Shown one piece after another: positions 48,705 to 58,216 of a DNA stretch of 64,000 nucleotides. This DNA is from Rubrivivax sp. (GTDB lineage Bacteria > Pseudomonadota > Gammaproteobacteria > Burkholderiales > Burkholderiaceae_C), in NCBI GenBank assembly GCA_016719535.1, contig JADJYX010000001.1:1058106-1122105 (forward strand), written 5' to 3'. A model generated the notes under the pieces. It did no database searches and was not told where the DNA came from. It saw only the letters and a program-made list of their open reading frames with translations. Each line of letters begins with the position of its first letter. The first letter of the stretch is position 1. The translations under genes were made by a program, and so were the position numbers.

Positions 48705-48714
48705 GGTGCCGTCC

Positions 48715-49891
48715 TCAGAACCGGGCGCAGGTGTCGGGCCCGATCGCCGCCTCGGCAGCAACCTTGCCGACGATCTGGAACTGGCCGCCCTCGACCTTCA
48801 CCGCGTACATGTCCTGCATCGCCTGGTGGTCGCCGGCACGCATGGTCTTGGTGCCTTGCGGGGTGGCCCATTGCAGGCCACGCATCGCCTCGCGCACCTT
48901 GTCGGTGTCGGTGCTCTTGGCCTTCTCAACCGCCGCCTTGTAGAAGAACAGAACGCCATAGGAGTCGGCGCCGTACAGATCGGGCTTGGACTTGTTCGCT
49001 GCCTCGAAGTCGGCGACGAACTTGCGGTTCTCCGAGCCGTCGATGCTGGGCGAGTAGCCCACGCCGGTGACGAAGCCGTCGGCGGCCTTGCCGATCGCGG
49101 CGAGGTTCTGCGAGGTCACCGTGCCCGACGCGCCGACGACCTGCACGTTGCGGTTGACGCCGAACTCGGCCATCTGCGTGAACAGCCGAACCGTGTCGTT
49201 GCCCGCCACCGAGGTGTAGATCACCGTCGGACGCGCGCCGCGGATCTGGCCGAAGTAGGGCGAGTAATCCTTGTTGTCCAGCGGCGCGAACACCTCGCCG
49301 GCGGTCTTGGCGCCCTTGCCCTCCGCCGCCGCCTTGAAGGCCGCCACCGTGCTGCGGCCCATCTCGTAGTCGGGCCCGAGGTAGAAGACGTTGGCATTCT
49401 TCTGCGTCGAGGCCATCCAGTCGGCCAGCGCAGCGCTCTGCATGCCGGCACGTGCGTTGACGCGGAACACGTTGGGGCTGCACTTGTCCGCGGTGATCGA
49501 GTCGGCGAACGACACCGTGGTCGCGATCAAGCGGTTGTTGCGCTCGGCCACCTGGCCCACCGCCAGGGTCGAGCCCGGAGTTCACCGTGCCGGTGAGGAA
49601 GTCGACCTTGCCGACCTGGAACAGCTTCTCGGCCTTCTGCGTGGCCACGGCCGGGTTGGCTTCCTCGTCCTCGTAGACCAGCTCCAGCCTGCGGCCCATC
49701 ACGCCGCCGGCCGCGTTGATCTGCGCGGCGGCGAGGTCCAGTCCCCACTTCACCTGCTGGCCGATGCCGGCGTAGGTGCCCGACAGCGGGGTGACGACGC
49801 CGACACGGATCGGTCCGGTCTGGGCGGATGCAGCCAGGGGTGCGGCGATCGCGAGAGTGGCGGCCAGCGTGTTGAGGTGATGTCGGTTCAT
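48715..49891 (-). pseudogene. livK: Branched-chain-type ABC binding protein, system B, with frameshift
   Basis: Signal peptide (MNRHHLNTLAATLAIAAPLA, cut near ASA), then PIRVGVVTPLSGTYAGIGQQV, the start of the LivK family, to DFLTGTVNSG. The frame then shifts: one extra G in TCCGGGCTCG near 49575 on the coding strand. Removing it continues as STLAVGQVAERNNRLIATT to the C-terminal AAIGPDTCARF. Total about 390 residues. The RBS CAGGAG precedes ATG 49891. It is the first gene of system B. Confidence 0.78.
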
Positions 49892-49919
49892 GGTCTGTCT
49901 CCTGGAGTTGTGTTTGGGT

Positions 49920-50909
49920 TTACTCGGCCTTGATCCCGTGCTGTTCGATGACGCGCTTCCACAGCGTCATCTGTGCGGCAATGAAGTCGCGCAACACTGC
50001 CGGTGAGCCACCGTCGGGGGTGACGCCCTGAGCCGCGAACGCGCGCTGGACTTCTTCGGTGGAAAGGATTCGGTCGATCTCGCGATTGAGCTTGTCGATT
50101 ACAGGTTGCGGCGTGCCCGCCGGCACGACGAAGCCGTGCCAGGACGACACCTCGTATCCCGGCAGGCCGACTTCGGCAGCGGTAGGCACATCCGGAAGCA
50201 GGGGTGATCGACGCCGGCTTGCAATGGCCAGCGCGCGCGCCTTGCCCGCCTGGATGAACGGCAGCACTTGCGGCAGCAGGTCGACGGCAAGCCCGACGTG
50301 GCCCCCTGCCAGGTCGGTCATCAGCGGAGCGCTGCCCTTGTAGGGCACGGGGTTCATGCGCACGCCGGCCTGGCTCTCGAACAGCACCATGGCCAGGTGA
50401 TTGGACGAGCCGGCACCCGAGGTGCCGTAGTTGATCTTGTCCGGACTGGCGCGCGCCGCCGTCAGAACATCGGCGACGCTGCGATAGGGGCTGCCCGCAT
50501 GGGTGACCATCACCATCGGCGAGCGCCCTGCCAGGATCACGGGGGCGAACGCGCGTTCGGTGTCGTAGGGCAGCTTGTAGAGCCAGGGATTCGAGGCGAA
50601 CGGAAACTGGATGACGAGCAGCGTCTGGCCATCGGCCGGGGCCGTGGCCACGGCCTGCGTACCGATCACAGTCCCGGCACCCGGCTTGTTGTCCACCACG
50701 GCGCTCACCTTCCACGCCGCGGACAGCTGCTTCGCGATCAGTCGTCCGAGCGTGTCGTTGAACCCACCCGCCGGGTAGGGCACGACGATGCGAAGCGGTC
50801 CGCCGGGATAGTCGGCGGCGCGCGCCGGCGCGATCCACGGCGCCGTCAGCGCAGCAGCGCCGGCAGCCAGCGTCAGCGCGCGACGCGATCTCGAGATTTC
50901 GTTGACCAT
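49920..50909 (-). CDS. Bug (TctC) tripartite-type periplasmic receptor
   Basis: 329 residues. Signal peptide MVNEISRSRRALTLAAGAAA, cut near ARA. The Bug fold begins YPGGPLRIVVPYPAGGFNDTLGRLIA; the ligand-loop motifs are VDNKPGAGTVIGTQAVA and INYGTSGAGSSNHL. AAGGAGG lies just ahead of ATG 50909. No TctA/TctB membrane genes lie nearby, as is usual for orphan Bug receptors of Burkholderiales. Likely ligand: an organic or aromatic acid of the cluster; inference. Confidence 0.87.
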   Translation of the reverse strand: MVNEISRSRRALTLAAGAAALTAPWIAPARAADYPGGPLRIVVPYPAGGFNDTLGRLIAKQLSAAWKVSAVVDNKPGAGTVIGTQAVATAPADGQTLLVIQFPFASNPWLYKLPYDTERAFAPVILAGRSPMVMVTHAGSPYRSVADVLTAARASPDKINYGTSGAGSSNHLAMVLFESQAGVRMNPVPYKGSAPLMTDLAGGHVGLAVDLLPQVLPFIQAGKARALAIASRRRSPLLPDVPTAAEVGLPGYEVSSWHGFVVPAGTPQPVIDKLNREIDRILSTEEVQRAFAAQGVTPDGGSPAVLRDFIAAQMTLWKRVIEQHGIKAE

Positions 50910-50941
50910 GCAGCCTCCTTGCAGGCGGTGGATTGACCTGA

Positions 50942-51754
50942 TCAGCGGCCGACGAAGGCCGGCTTGCGCTTGCTGTGGAACGCCTCGACGCCTTCACGGA
51001 AGTCTTCCGAGCTGCGCAGGCGCGAGTAGCAGTGGCCCTCCAGCTCGATAGCGATGGACAGCGGGGAGTCCTCGGTGTCGTTGAGCAGCTTCTTGGCGGT
51101 GCGCTGCGCGATCGGCGAGAACGCGCGCAGTTCTTCCACCAGCGCATCGGTGGCCCGATCGAGCTCGGCGTCGGGCACGCAGTCGGTGGCCACGCCCCAC
51201 TCAAAGGCCTGGCGGCCAGTGATGCGCCGCGAGCGCATCACGATGTCCTTGGTGCGCGTGATGCCCACCATCTTCTGCAGCCGCGCCGAACCGCCGGATC
51301 CGGGAATCTGGCCGAGCTTCTGCTCCGGCAGCGCATAGAGCGTCGTCTCGGTGGCCAGGCGGAAGTCGCAGGCCAGCGACAACTCGAAGCCGACCCCGAA
51401 GCAGTAACCGCGGCCTGCGGCGATCACCGGCTTGCTGCAGCGTGCCGGAGCCGCCACGTTCCAGGCCAGCTTGCTGACATGCTCGGGCGTCGCCGCGAGA
51501 AAGCCCTTGATGTCACCCCCGCTGGAGAAGTGTTCGCCGGCGCCTCGCAGCACGATCACGCGAATCCGCTCGTCGGCATCCAGTGCTTCGAACGCGATGC
51601 GAAGCTGATCTCGCGCCAGCATGCTCACGACGTTGAACGGCGGCCGGTCGAGCACGATGTCGGCGCGCTCCTGCTCGGGCTTGAGCTCGATGCGGAAGCC
51701 GTCGAGCTCGGCGGGCAGTACGGCGGCGGGATGGGCGAGTTCGTGAAGTTTCAT
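50942..51754 (-). CDS. Enoyl-CoA hydratase/isomerase family protein
   Basis: 270 residues, crotonase fold. The oxyanion segment VLRGAGEHFSSGGDIKGFLA and the catalytic-loop region GRGYCFGVGFELSLACDFRLA, then LGQIPGSGGSARL, match the family. The usual catalytic Glu pair is only partly evident. Its neighbours (aldehyde dehydrogenase, SDR, CoA ligase, decarboxylase) place it in beta-oxidation-like breakdown of a CoA-activated acid. Confidence 0.85.
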   Translation of the reverse strand: MKLHELAHPAAVLPAELDGFRIELKPEQERADIVLDRPPFNVVSMLARDQLRIAFEALDADERIRVIVLRGAGEHFSSGGDIKGFLAATPEHVSKLAWNVAAPARCSKPVIAAGRGYCFGVGFELSLACDFRLATETTLYALPEQKLGQIPGSGGSARLQKMVGITRTKDIVMRSRRITGRQAFEWGVATDCVPDAELDRATDALVEELRAFSPIAQRTAKKLLNDTEDSPLSIAIELEGHCYSRLRSSEDFREGVEAFHSKRKPAFVGR

Positions 51755-51776
51755 GGCAGTTCCTCGGATGCAGGGG

Positions 51777-53245
51777 TCAGGCGCCAACGACGCCCACGTT
51801 CTGATAGATGTGCTTGATCTCGGTGAAGTCGACGAGTGCATCGACGCCGTGCAGTCGACCCAGGCCGCTGCGCCGGTATCCACCGGTCTCGGCCTCGGCA
51901 AAGAGCTTGTTGTGGTCGTTGATCCACACGGTGCCATTGCGCAACGCCCGCGCCACGCGCATCGCACGCGCACCGTCGTGCGTCCACACGCTGGCCGCCA
52001 GCCCGTACTCGCTGTGATTGGCGCGCGCGACAGCCTCGGCCTCGTCCTCGAAGCGCTCGATGACGACCAGCGGGCCGAAGATCTCTTCTTGCAGAAAGAA
52101 GGCACCGGTATCTCGGTGTGCCACTAGCGTGGGGGTCAGGAAGCAGCCGGCCGCCAGAGCCCCCCGGGCCGGCCGCCTCGCAGGACCACTTCGTCGGCCT
52201 CAGCCAGCGAGCGCTCGATCTGCGAAGCGACTCGCTCGCGCGAGGCAGCATCGATGAGCGGGCCGACCTGCGCGCCGGGCGAGTCTCCCGGAGCCACTAC
52301 CAGCGACGCCAGTGCACGCGACAGCGCCACCTTCATCGCTTCGAACTTCGAGGCGTGCACCAGCACGCGCCGCGCCGCCGTGCACTGCTGGCCGGAGATG
52401 ATGGTCGCGGCAGCGGCCAGCTGGCCCGCCACGCGCTCCACGTCGACGTCGTCGAACACCACGCAGGCCGCCTTGCCGCCGAGTTCCAGCGACAGCTTCT
52501 TCATCGTCGGCGCGGCCGCAGCCATGATGCGTGCCCCGGTGGCATTGCTGCCGGTGAAACTGATCACGTCCACCTCGGGGGAAGTGACGAGGGTCTGGGC
52601 CACGTCGTGGCCGCGCTCGCTCACCAGGTTGACGACTCCTCGAACCCTGTCGCCCAGCGGGGCGAGCACGGCGTGCAGTTCGGCGATCACCGCTGCGGTG
52701 ATCAGTGCGGACTGCGGTGCCGGCTTGATCACCACGGTACAGCCGGCCGCCAGGGCCGGTGTCAGCGCACGGATCAGCAGCACCACCGGGGCGTTCCAGG
52801 GGATGATCAGGCCGGCCACCCCGGCCGGTTCCCTGATCAGGGTGGAGAACACACCCGGCTCGACCTCGAACACGTGGCCGGGGTAGGTGCGCGCGAGCCC
52901 GGCGTAGTAGCGAATCTCCGAGATCGCACCGGCCATCTCCCCGCGCGACTGCGCGAGCACCTTGCCGTTCTCCAGCGTCAGCAGCCGCGCCAGTTCGTCG
53001 CTCTTGCGCTCCAGCGCATCGGCCCAATGGAGCATGACCTGCTGGCGCAGCCGAGGTGCCTGGGCCCAGTCGGGTCGTTCGAAGGCCCGGCGGGCGGCGG
53101 CGATCGCGCCATGTGCATCGGTCAGGTCGGCCGCGGCGTATCGGCCGATGGTCCGCCCGTCGGCAGGATTGACCGACGCCGCGGTCGCCCCACCCTGCGC
53201 GGCGCGCCAGGCGCCATCGATCAGCAGTTGTGCATCGAGTGTCAT
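51777..53245 (-). pseudogene. NAD(P)-dependent aldehyde dehydrogenase, with frameshift
   Basis: The N-terminal part is intact from MTLDAQLLIDGAWRAAQGG through ENGKVLAQSRGEMAGA, the NAD site FTGSNATGARIM, the Glu region LELGGKAACVVFDD and the catalytic Cys in SGQQCTAARRV (about residue 281) to EVVLRGGRPGG. The frame changes near 52157, where one G is missing from a G run; the other frame continues ALAAGCFLTPTL, then EEIFGPL to the C-terminus. About 490 residues joined. Family ALDH, substrate unknown. Confidence 0.8.
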
Positions 53246-53255
53246 GGCGCCCCCG

Positions 53256-54028
53256 TCAATGCATCACCGAGCCGCCATCGACCACGATCACCTGGCCGGT
53301 GACGAAGTCGCTATCCGCGCTGGCGAGATAGACCAGCGTGCCGCACAAGTCCTCGGGGTGACCTCGCGCTTGATCGCGCGGCTGGCGATGTTGTTGGCGC
53401 TCACCGCCCCCTGCCAGGCCGGATTGGCCAGCGTGTTCTCGCTGGCGGTCAGCCCCGGCGACAGCGTGTTGACGCGGATGCCGGCATCGCCGAGCTCGCG
53501 TGCCAGCGCACGGGTCATGGCGGTCACGGCCCCCTTGGAGGTCACGTAGTGCAGCAGCATCGGGGCGCCCTTGAACACGGTGCCAGATCCGATGTTGACG
53601 ATCTTGCCGTAGCCCTGCGCGCGCATCTGCGGTGCGACCGCCTTGGCACACTCGAAGCTGCCTCGCACGTTGACCGCCATCACCCGGTCCCATTCGGCCG
53701 CGTCGATCTGCTCGAACGGCTTCATCGCCAGGTTGGCGAACAGTCCGGCGTTGTTGACCAGCACGTCGATGCGACCGAAGGCCTCGAGCGTGGTCGCCGC
53801 CATCGCGCGCGCCGATTCGGAGGACGTGACGTCGACGCGCAGTGCGATCGCGCGCCCCCCGGCATCACGAATACGTGCTGCCACCGGCTCGGCATCGAGA
53901 ACGTCGCAGCAGGCCACGGCAGCGCCCGCGGCGGCCAGTGCGGCGGCGTAGCGTGCACCGATGCCCTGCGCTGCGCCGGTCACGATGGCGACCCGGCCTT
54001 CCAGCCGTGCCTCGGAAAGAGAGGGCAT
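53256..54028 (-). pseudogene. Short-chain dehydrogenase/reductase, with frameshift
   Basis: Classical SDR. The nucleotide site is VTGAAQGIGARYAAALAAAG, the motif NNAGLFANL, and the catalytic Ser-Tyr-Lys are in NIGSGTVFKGAP and HYVTSKGAVTAMTRALA. The frame breaks near 53361, where one C is missing from CCCCC; the continuation is PEDLCGTLVYLASADSDFVT to GQVIVVDGGSVMH. About 257 residues joined. Its start ATG overlaps the stop of the desaturase gene (TGATG). Confidence 0.82.
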
Positions 54029-54808
54029 CACAGACTCCTGGCGGCAGCGCGGCCGCGTTCACTTTGCTGCGCCTCGACACGGGCGCGGTCCTCGGGCTTG
54101 CGGGCTGCGTCGGACATGCCGTTGAACAGCGTGCCGATCACGCCCTTGTCCAGGTCGCTGGTGCCGAACAGCGCATCGCAGATCGGAAAGGTGAGATTGA
54201 AGTTGCGGGTGTGCATGAAGTCCGGGTTGTGATGCAGCACGTGCATGCGGCGCACGGTGTTGACGAGCGGCAGGCGGTCGAGCAGCGGATGTTCGATGTG
54301 GGACAGCGTGTGCAGCCCTCGTACATCAGGAAGTACGCGGCCATGGTCAGCATCGCGATGTAGCCGGTGTTGGGAGTCCATACCGAGCCCAGCAGCAGTG
54401 CAGGCGGAAGCGCCGCCAGCACGAACAGCACCGGGGCGAACGGGGGAACAGCAGTGCCCGCCAATCCCGATGGCCGTGGTAGTCCAGCGTCTTGTGCGAG
54501 AAGAACTGGTGGTGCGTGTTGACGTGGCGCTTGTAGGCCGACTTCAGCAGACTCTTCGGGCTGTGCAGCAGGTAGCGGTGCGCCGCCCATTCGGCCCAGT
54601 TGCCGAAGAGGAACATCGGCAGCACCACGCCGACCCACTCCAGCCACGAGGGCTGCTGCAGGCGAGAGGCGCAGTAGAGGATCACGCCGAAGGTGAACAC
54701 CAGCGTGAAAGCCAGATGCATTTCGCCGCGGTACCAGGTCGGCGTGTCAGCGCGGTACTGCGCACGAAACGCATTCGAGCGCGCGACGACCTCTTCTTCT
54801 CTCGTCAT
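54028..54808 (-). pseudogene. Sterol-desaturase/fatty-acid-hydroxylase family protein, two frameshifts
   Basis: Membrane di-iron family. The histidine clusters HRYLLHS, HVNTHHQFFSH, HTLSHIEHPL and MHVLHHNPDFMH are all visible. The frame changes near 54441 (a C missing in CCCCCC) and near 54316 (a G missing in GGG); the joined frame is about 259 residues. It begins MTREEEVVARSNAFRAQYRA and ends QQSERGRAAARSL. Such proteins hydroxylate or desaturate lipids, alcohols or other hydrophobic substrates with O2. Its link to acid catabolism is unclear. Confidence 0.72.
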
Positions 54809-54824
54809 TGAAGTGTCTCCAGGT

Positions 54825-55532
54825 TCATTCGAGGCCCAGGAACTTGGCGGCAAAGGCCGGGTCGCCGAGCAAGTCCTCGCGGCTGCCCTCCAGCACGGTC
54901 CGTCCGTTCTCGAGTACGTAGGCGCGATCGACGAAGTCGAGTGCGCGATGGGTGTTCTGCTCGACGAGCAGCATGGTCACGCCCTGCTCCGCAATGCGGC
55001 GCAGCGCGGCGCGGATCTCCTCGACCAACAGAGGCGCCACGCCGATGAAGGGCTCGTCGAGCAGCAGCAGGCGCGGGCGCGACATCAGCGCGCGGCCGAT
55101 GGCCACCATCTGCTGCTGGCCGCCACTGAGTTCGCCGGCGTTCTGCCTCGCCTTCTGGCGCAGGATGGGAAAGAGGCCGAAGACCTGCTCGAGGGGCTCG
55201 TCGAGTGCACGCCGGGACGCCGCAGCATAGGCGCCCATGGCCAGGTTCTCCTGGACGGTCATGCCGGGAAACAGCCGCCGTCCTTCCGGAACCAGTGCGA
55301 TGCCGCGGCCGACGGTTTGCGCGGTGGAGGCGCGCTGCAACGGTGCGCCATCGAACTCGATGCCGCCGGATGCCACGGCGTACAGACCGACGATGGCACC
55401 CATCGCCGTGGACTTGCCCGCCCCGTTGGCACCAAGCAGGGCGACACGTTCACCATGCCCCACGTGCATCGAGACGTCCCACAGCGCACGCAGCTTGCCG
55501 TGATCGACGGCGAGTCGGGTCAGGCTGAGCAT
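54825..55532 (-). CDS. livF: LivF-type ATPase, system A
   Basis: 235 residues. Walker A is GANGAGKST, the signature LSGGQQQMVAIGRALM, Walker B LLLLDEPFIGVAP, and the H-loop LLVEQNTHRALDFVDRAYVLENGRTV. Start ATG 55532 overlaps the stop of the fused livM-livG gene (TGATG). Fully intact. It belongs to the second ABC import system. Confidence 0.9.
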   Translation of the reverse strand: MLSLTRLAVDHGKLRALWDVSMHVGHGERVALLGANGAGKSTAMGAIVGLYAVASGGIEFDGAPLQRASTAQTVGRGIALVPEGRRLFPGMTVQENLAMGAYAAASRRALDEPLEQVFGLFPILRQKARQNAGELSGGQQQMVAIGRALMSRPRLLLLDEPFIGVAPLLVEEIRAALRRIAEQGVTMLLVEQNTHRALDFVDRAYVLENGRTVLEGSREDLLGDPAFAAKFLGLE

Positions 55533-57331
55533 CAGGCAACTCCTCGAATCAGCATCGGTGGCGCAGAGGCCTGGGGGGCCGTTGCGGCGGCGCCCAGATA
55601 GGTGGCGAGCACCCGCTCGTTCCTGACCACAGCGTCGAGGGGTCCGTCGGCGATCAGTACGCCTTGCTCGAGCGCAATCACGCGGTCGACGACCTGTTCC
55701 AGGGCGGAGAAGATGTGCTCGACCCAGATCACGGTGATGCCGTAGCGGTCGCGCACGTGGCGGATGTGCTCGACGAAGCGCCTCACCTCGGCGGGGGTGA
55801 GACCCGAGGCCACCTCGTCGACGAGCAGCAGCCGCGGGCGGCACGCCAGCGCGCGCGCGAACTCGAGCGCCTTCTTCTCCTGCACCGACAACGCGTCGGC
55901 GCGGTCGTACAGCCGCGGGCCGAGTTCTGCGTAGTCGACGAAGGCACGCGCCTCGCGAAGGGCATCGCGCGGCGACAGCGGATTCGCGCCGAACATCAGA
56001 GGGATGGCGATGTTCTCCTGCACCGTCAGGTCGGAGAACGGACGCGGGATCTGATACGTGCGGCCGACGCCAAGGCGGGCGATGCCATCGCGCCCCAGGT
56101 CCGCCAGGTCCTGTCCGTCGAACAGCACGCGCCCCGCGGTGGGTGTGTAGACCCGGGAAATGCAGTTGAACAGCGTCGTCTTGCCGGAACCGTTGGGACC
56201 GATCAGCCCGACGATCTCGCCGGCGCGGATGGACAGGCTGATGTCGTTGACCGCCACATTGCCACCGAACTGCATGCGTACGCCTTGTAGTTCGATGAGA
56301 GGCCGCGCCCCGGCGACCTGCGGAGTCGGCAGCGGAAGTTCGCCGCCGGCCTGTCCAGTCGCCTGCATGGCGGAGGCCGTCGCATGTTCGTGGTGCTCGC
56401 GGCCGAACTCCGCGAGACCCGGAACGCGCCGCACCCACTTCGCGCGCAGGAAGCCGCCGGGCATGAAGCGGCCGATGAGCAGCAGGGTTGCGCCATACAG
56501 GGTGGCCTGGAATCCCTTGACGCTGACCAGCAGCCATTGCTGCATGGAGGCGAGCAGCAGCACGCCGATCAGCGGCCCGTAGCGCAATCCCGAGCCGGCG
56601 AACAGCACCATCGTGATCGGTGCCAGCGCGACGTTCAGTCCGAAGACGGTGGCCGGGTCGATGTAGCTCATCTGCCAGGCCTGCAGAGCCCCCGCCGCGG
56701 CGCCGAACAGGCTGGAGAGCACCAGCACGCGGCGCTTGACCGGCGCGATGCGCACCCCCACCGTCTCCGCCACCTGCTCGTCGTTGCGAATGCTCTTGAG
56801 CGCGTAGCCGAAGCGCGCGCCGTGGATGCGCAGCGTGACGACAAAGGTGATCAAGCACACGGCCAGCGCGATGAGATAGGCCGGCTTCAGCACCTGCGCC
56901 ACCGGCAGCACGATGCCGTCGGCGCCTCGCGTGATCGGCGTCAGGTTGTAGGCGAGCACCTCCAGCAGCGGCAGCAGCGCGAGCGACGCGAAGGCGAAGT
57001 AGTCGCCGTGCAGGCGGAACAGCGGCACCGCGAGCAGACGCGCGGCGATGGCCGTGACGCCCAGCGCCGCCACGAAGGCGAGCCAGAACGGCGATCCGCC
57101 GACGAGCACGATCGCGAAGGCGTAGGCACCGATGCCGTAGAAGGCATAGTGGCCCAGGTTGACGTAGCCCATCTCGCCGGCCACCCAGTCCCAGCTCTGG
57201 CCCAGGATGTAGGCGATCAGCACCGTGAAGGCGAACGTGGTCAGGTAGGCATTGCCGCTGAACGGCAGCGCCAAGAGCACCGCGACCAGGCCCAGTCCCA
57301 GTAGCGGGGGTAGACGGAGCAGCGCCTTCAT
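55532..57331 (-). CDS. Fused LivM permease-LivG ATPase, system A
   Basis: 599 residues. The N-terminal half (about 1-330) is a LivM permease (SWDWVAGEMGYVNLGHYAFYG, KSIRNDEQVAETVGVRIAPVK), joined through an Ala/Pro/His-rich linker to a LivG ATPase (from LIELQGVRMQFGGNVAVNDI) with Walker A GPNGSGKTT, signature SVQEKKALEFARALA and Walker B LLLVDEVASGLT. No indel is needed, so the fusion is real. It starts overlapping livH and ends overlapping livF. Fusing permease and ATPase is unusual but known in LIV systems. Confidence 0.88.
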   Translation of the reverse strand: MKALLRLPPLLGLGLVAVLLALPFSGNAYLTTFAFTVLIAYILGQSWDWVAGEMGYVNLGHYAFYGIGAYAFAIVLVGGSPFWLAFVAALGVTAIAARLLAVPLFRLHGDYFAFASLALLPLLEVLAYNLTPITRGADGIVLPVAQVLKPAYLIALAVCLITFVVTLRIHGARFGYALKSIRNDEQVAETVGVRIAPVKRRVLVLSSLFGAAAGALQAWQMSYIDPATVFGLNVALAPITMVLFAGSGLRYGPLIGVLLLASMQQWLLVSVKGFQATLYGATLLLIGRFMPGGFLRAKWVRRVPGLAEFGREHHEHATASAMQATGQAGGELPLPTPQVAGARPLIELQGVRMQFGGNVAVNDISLSIRAGEIVGLIGPNGSGKTTLFNCISRVYTPTAGRVLFDGQDLADLGRDGIARLGVGRTYQIPRPFSDLTVQENIAIPLMFGANPLSPRDALREARAFVDYAELGPRLYDRADALSVQEKKALEFARALACRPRLLLVDEVASGLTPAEVRRFVEHIRHVRDRYGITVIWVEHIFSALEQVVDRVIALEQGVLIADGPLDAVVRNERVLATYLGAAATAPQASAPPMLIRGVA

Positions 57332-58194
57332 GCCGTCCTCCCCAGTCCCTTGGGCCAGACGACCAGGATCAGCAGCATCGCGATCACGCTCAGCGCCGGT
57401 GCCCACTCCGGCTTCCAGTACAGGCCGGTGAGCCCCTCGGCCACGCCGAGGAACACGCCGGCCAGCAGTGCACCCGGCAGGTTGCCGATGCCGCCGACGA
57501 CGATGATCGTGAAGGCCTTCACCGTCAGGCCGAAGCCCATGTACGGATCGACCGGGAAGGACAGCACGTAGAGCACCGCCGCCACCGCCACGGTGGCCGA
57601 GCCGAAGGCAAAGGTGAGCGCCTTCATGTGCACGCTGCGCACGCCGCAGATCTGCGCGCCGACGGCGTCCTGGGTCACCGCCCGCACGGCCCGGCCGAAC
57701 CAGGTGTGCTTGAGCAGCAGGTGCATGACGATCGTCAGCACGACGATGCCGCCGAGGATCAGCATCTGCGTGCTGGAGACGACGATCTCGCCGAACTCCA
57801 GCGCCGGCAGTCGCAGCGGGATGTTGCGCTGGGTCGCACCGGCCGCCTTGGCGGTCAGGTCCGACAGGATCATCAGCGTGCCCACCGTGACCAGCACCGT
57901 GCCCACGGTTCCTTCGAAGTGGTTGCGAGAGGCCAGCGGACGCAGCAGCAGGTGGTAGTAGGCCCAGGCGAAGGCAAACAGCAGCGGCGCGAGCAGCGCC
58001 GCAATCAGCGCCGGGTGCATCTGCCAGGCCGAGAAGGCCAGGCTCGCCGCCACGCCGCAGACCGCCAGCAGCGTGCCGTGCGCGAAGTTGAGGATGCGGA
58101 CGACGCCGTAGATCAGCGAGAGACCAAACGCGACCAACGCGTAGAGTCCGCCGAGCAGCACGCCGCCGATCAGTACCTGAAGCAGGACCTCCAT
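57328..58194 (-). CDS. livH: LivH-type permease, system A
   Basis: 288 residues. LivH motifs are FGLSLIYGVVRILNFAHGTLLAVC and the EAA-like region VGGIGNLPGALLAGVFLGVAE. About eight membrane helices. It overlaps the start of the fused livMG gene (4 bp) and follows the binding protein at 22 bp. Confidence 0.9.
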   Translation of the reverse strand: MEVLLQVLIGGVLLGGLYALVAFGLSLIYGVVRILNFAHGTLLAVCGVAASLAFSAWQMHPALIAALLAPLLFAFAWAYYHLLLRPLASRNHFEGTVGTVLVTVGTLMILSDLTAKAAGATQRNIPLRLPALEFGEIVVSSTQMLILGGIVVLTIVMHLLLKHTWFGRAVRAVTQDAVGAQICGVRSVHMKALTFAFGSATVAVAAVLYVLSFPVDPYMGFGLTVKAFTIIVVGGIGNLPGALLAGVFLGVAEGLTGLYWKPEWAPALSVIAMLLILVVWPKGLGRTA

Positions 58195-58216
58195 GATGGA
58201 TGTGCGTGCCCTGGCG

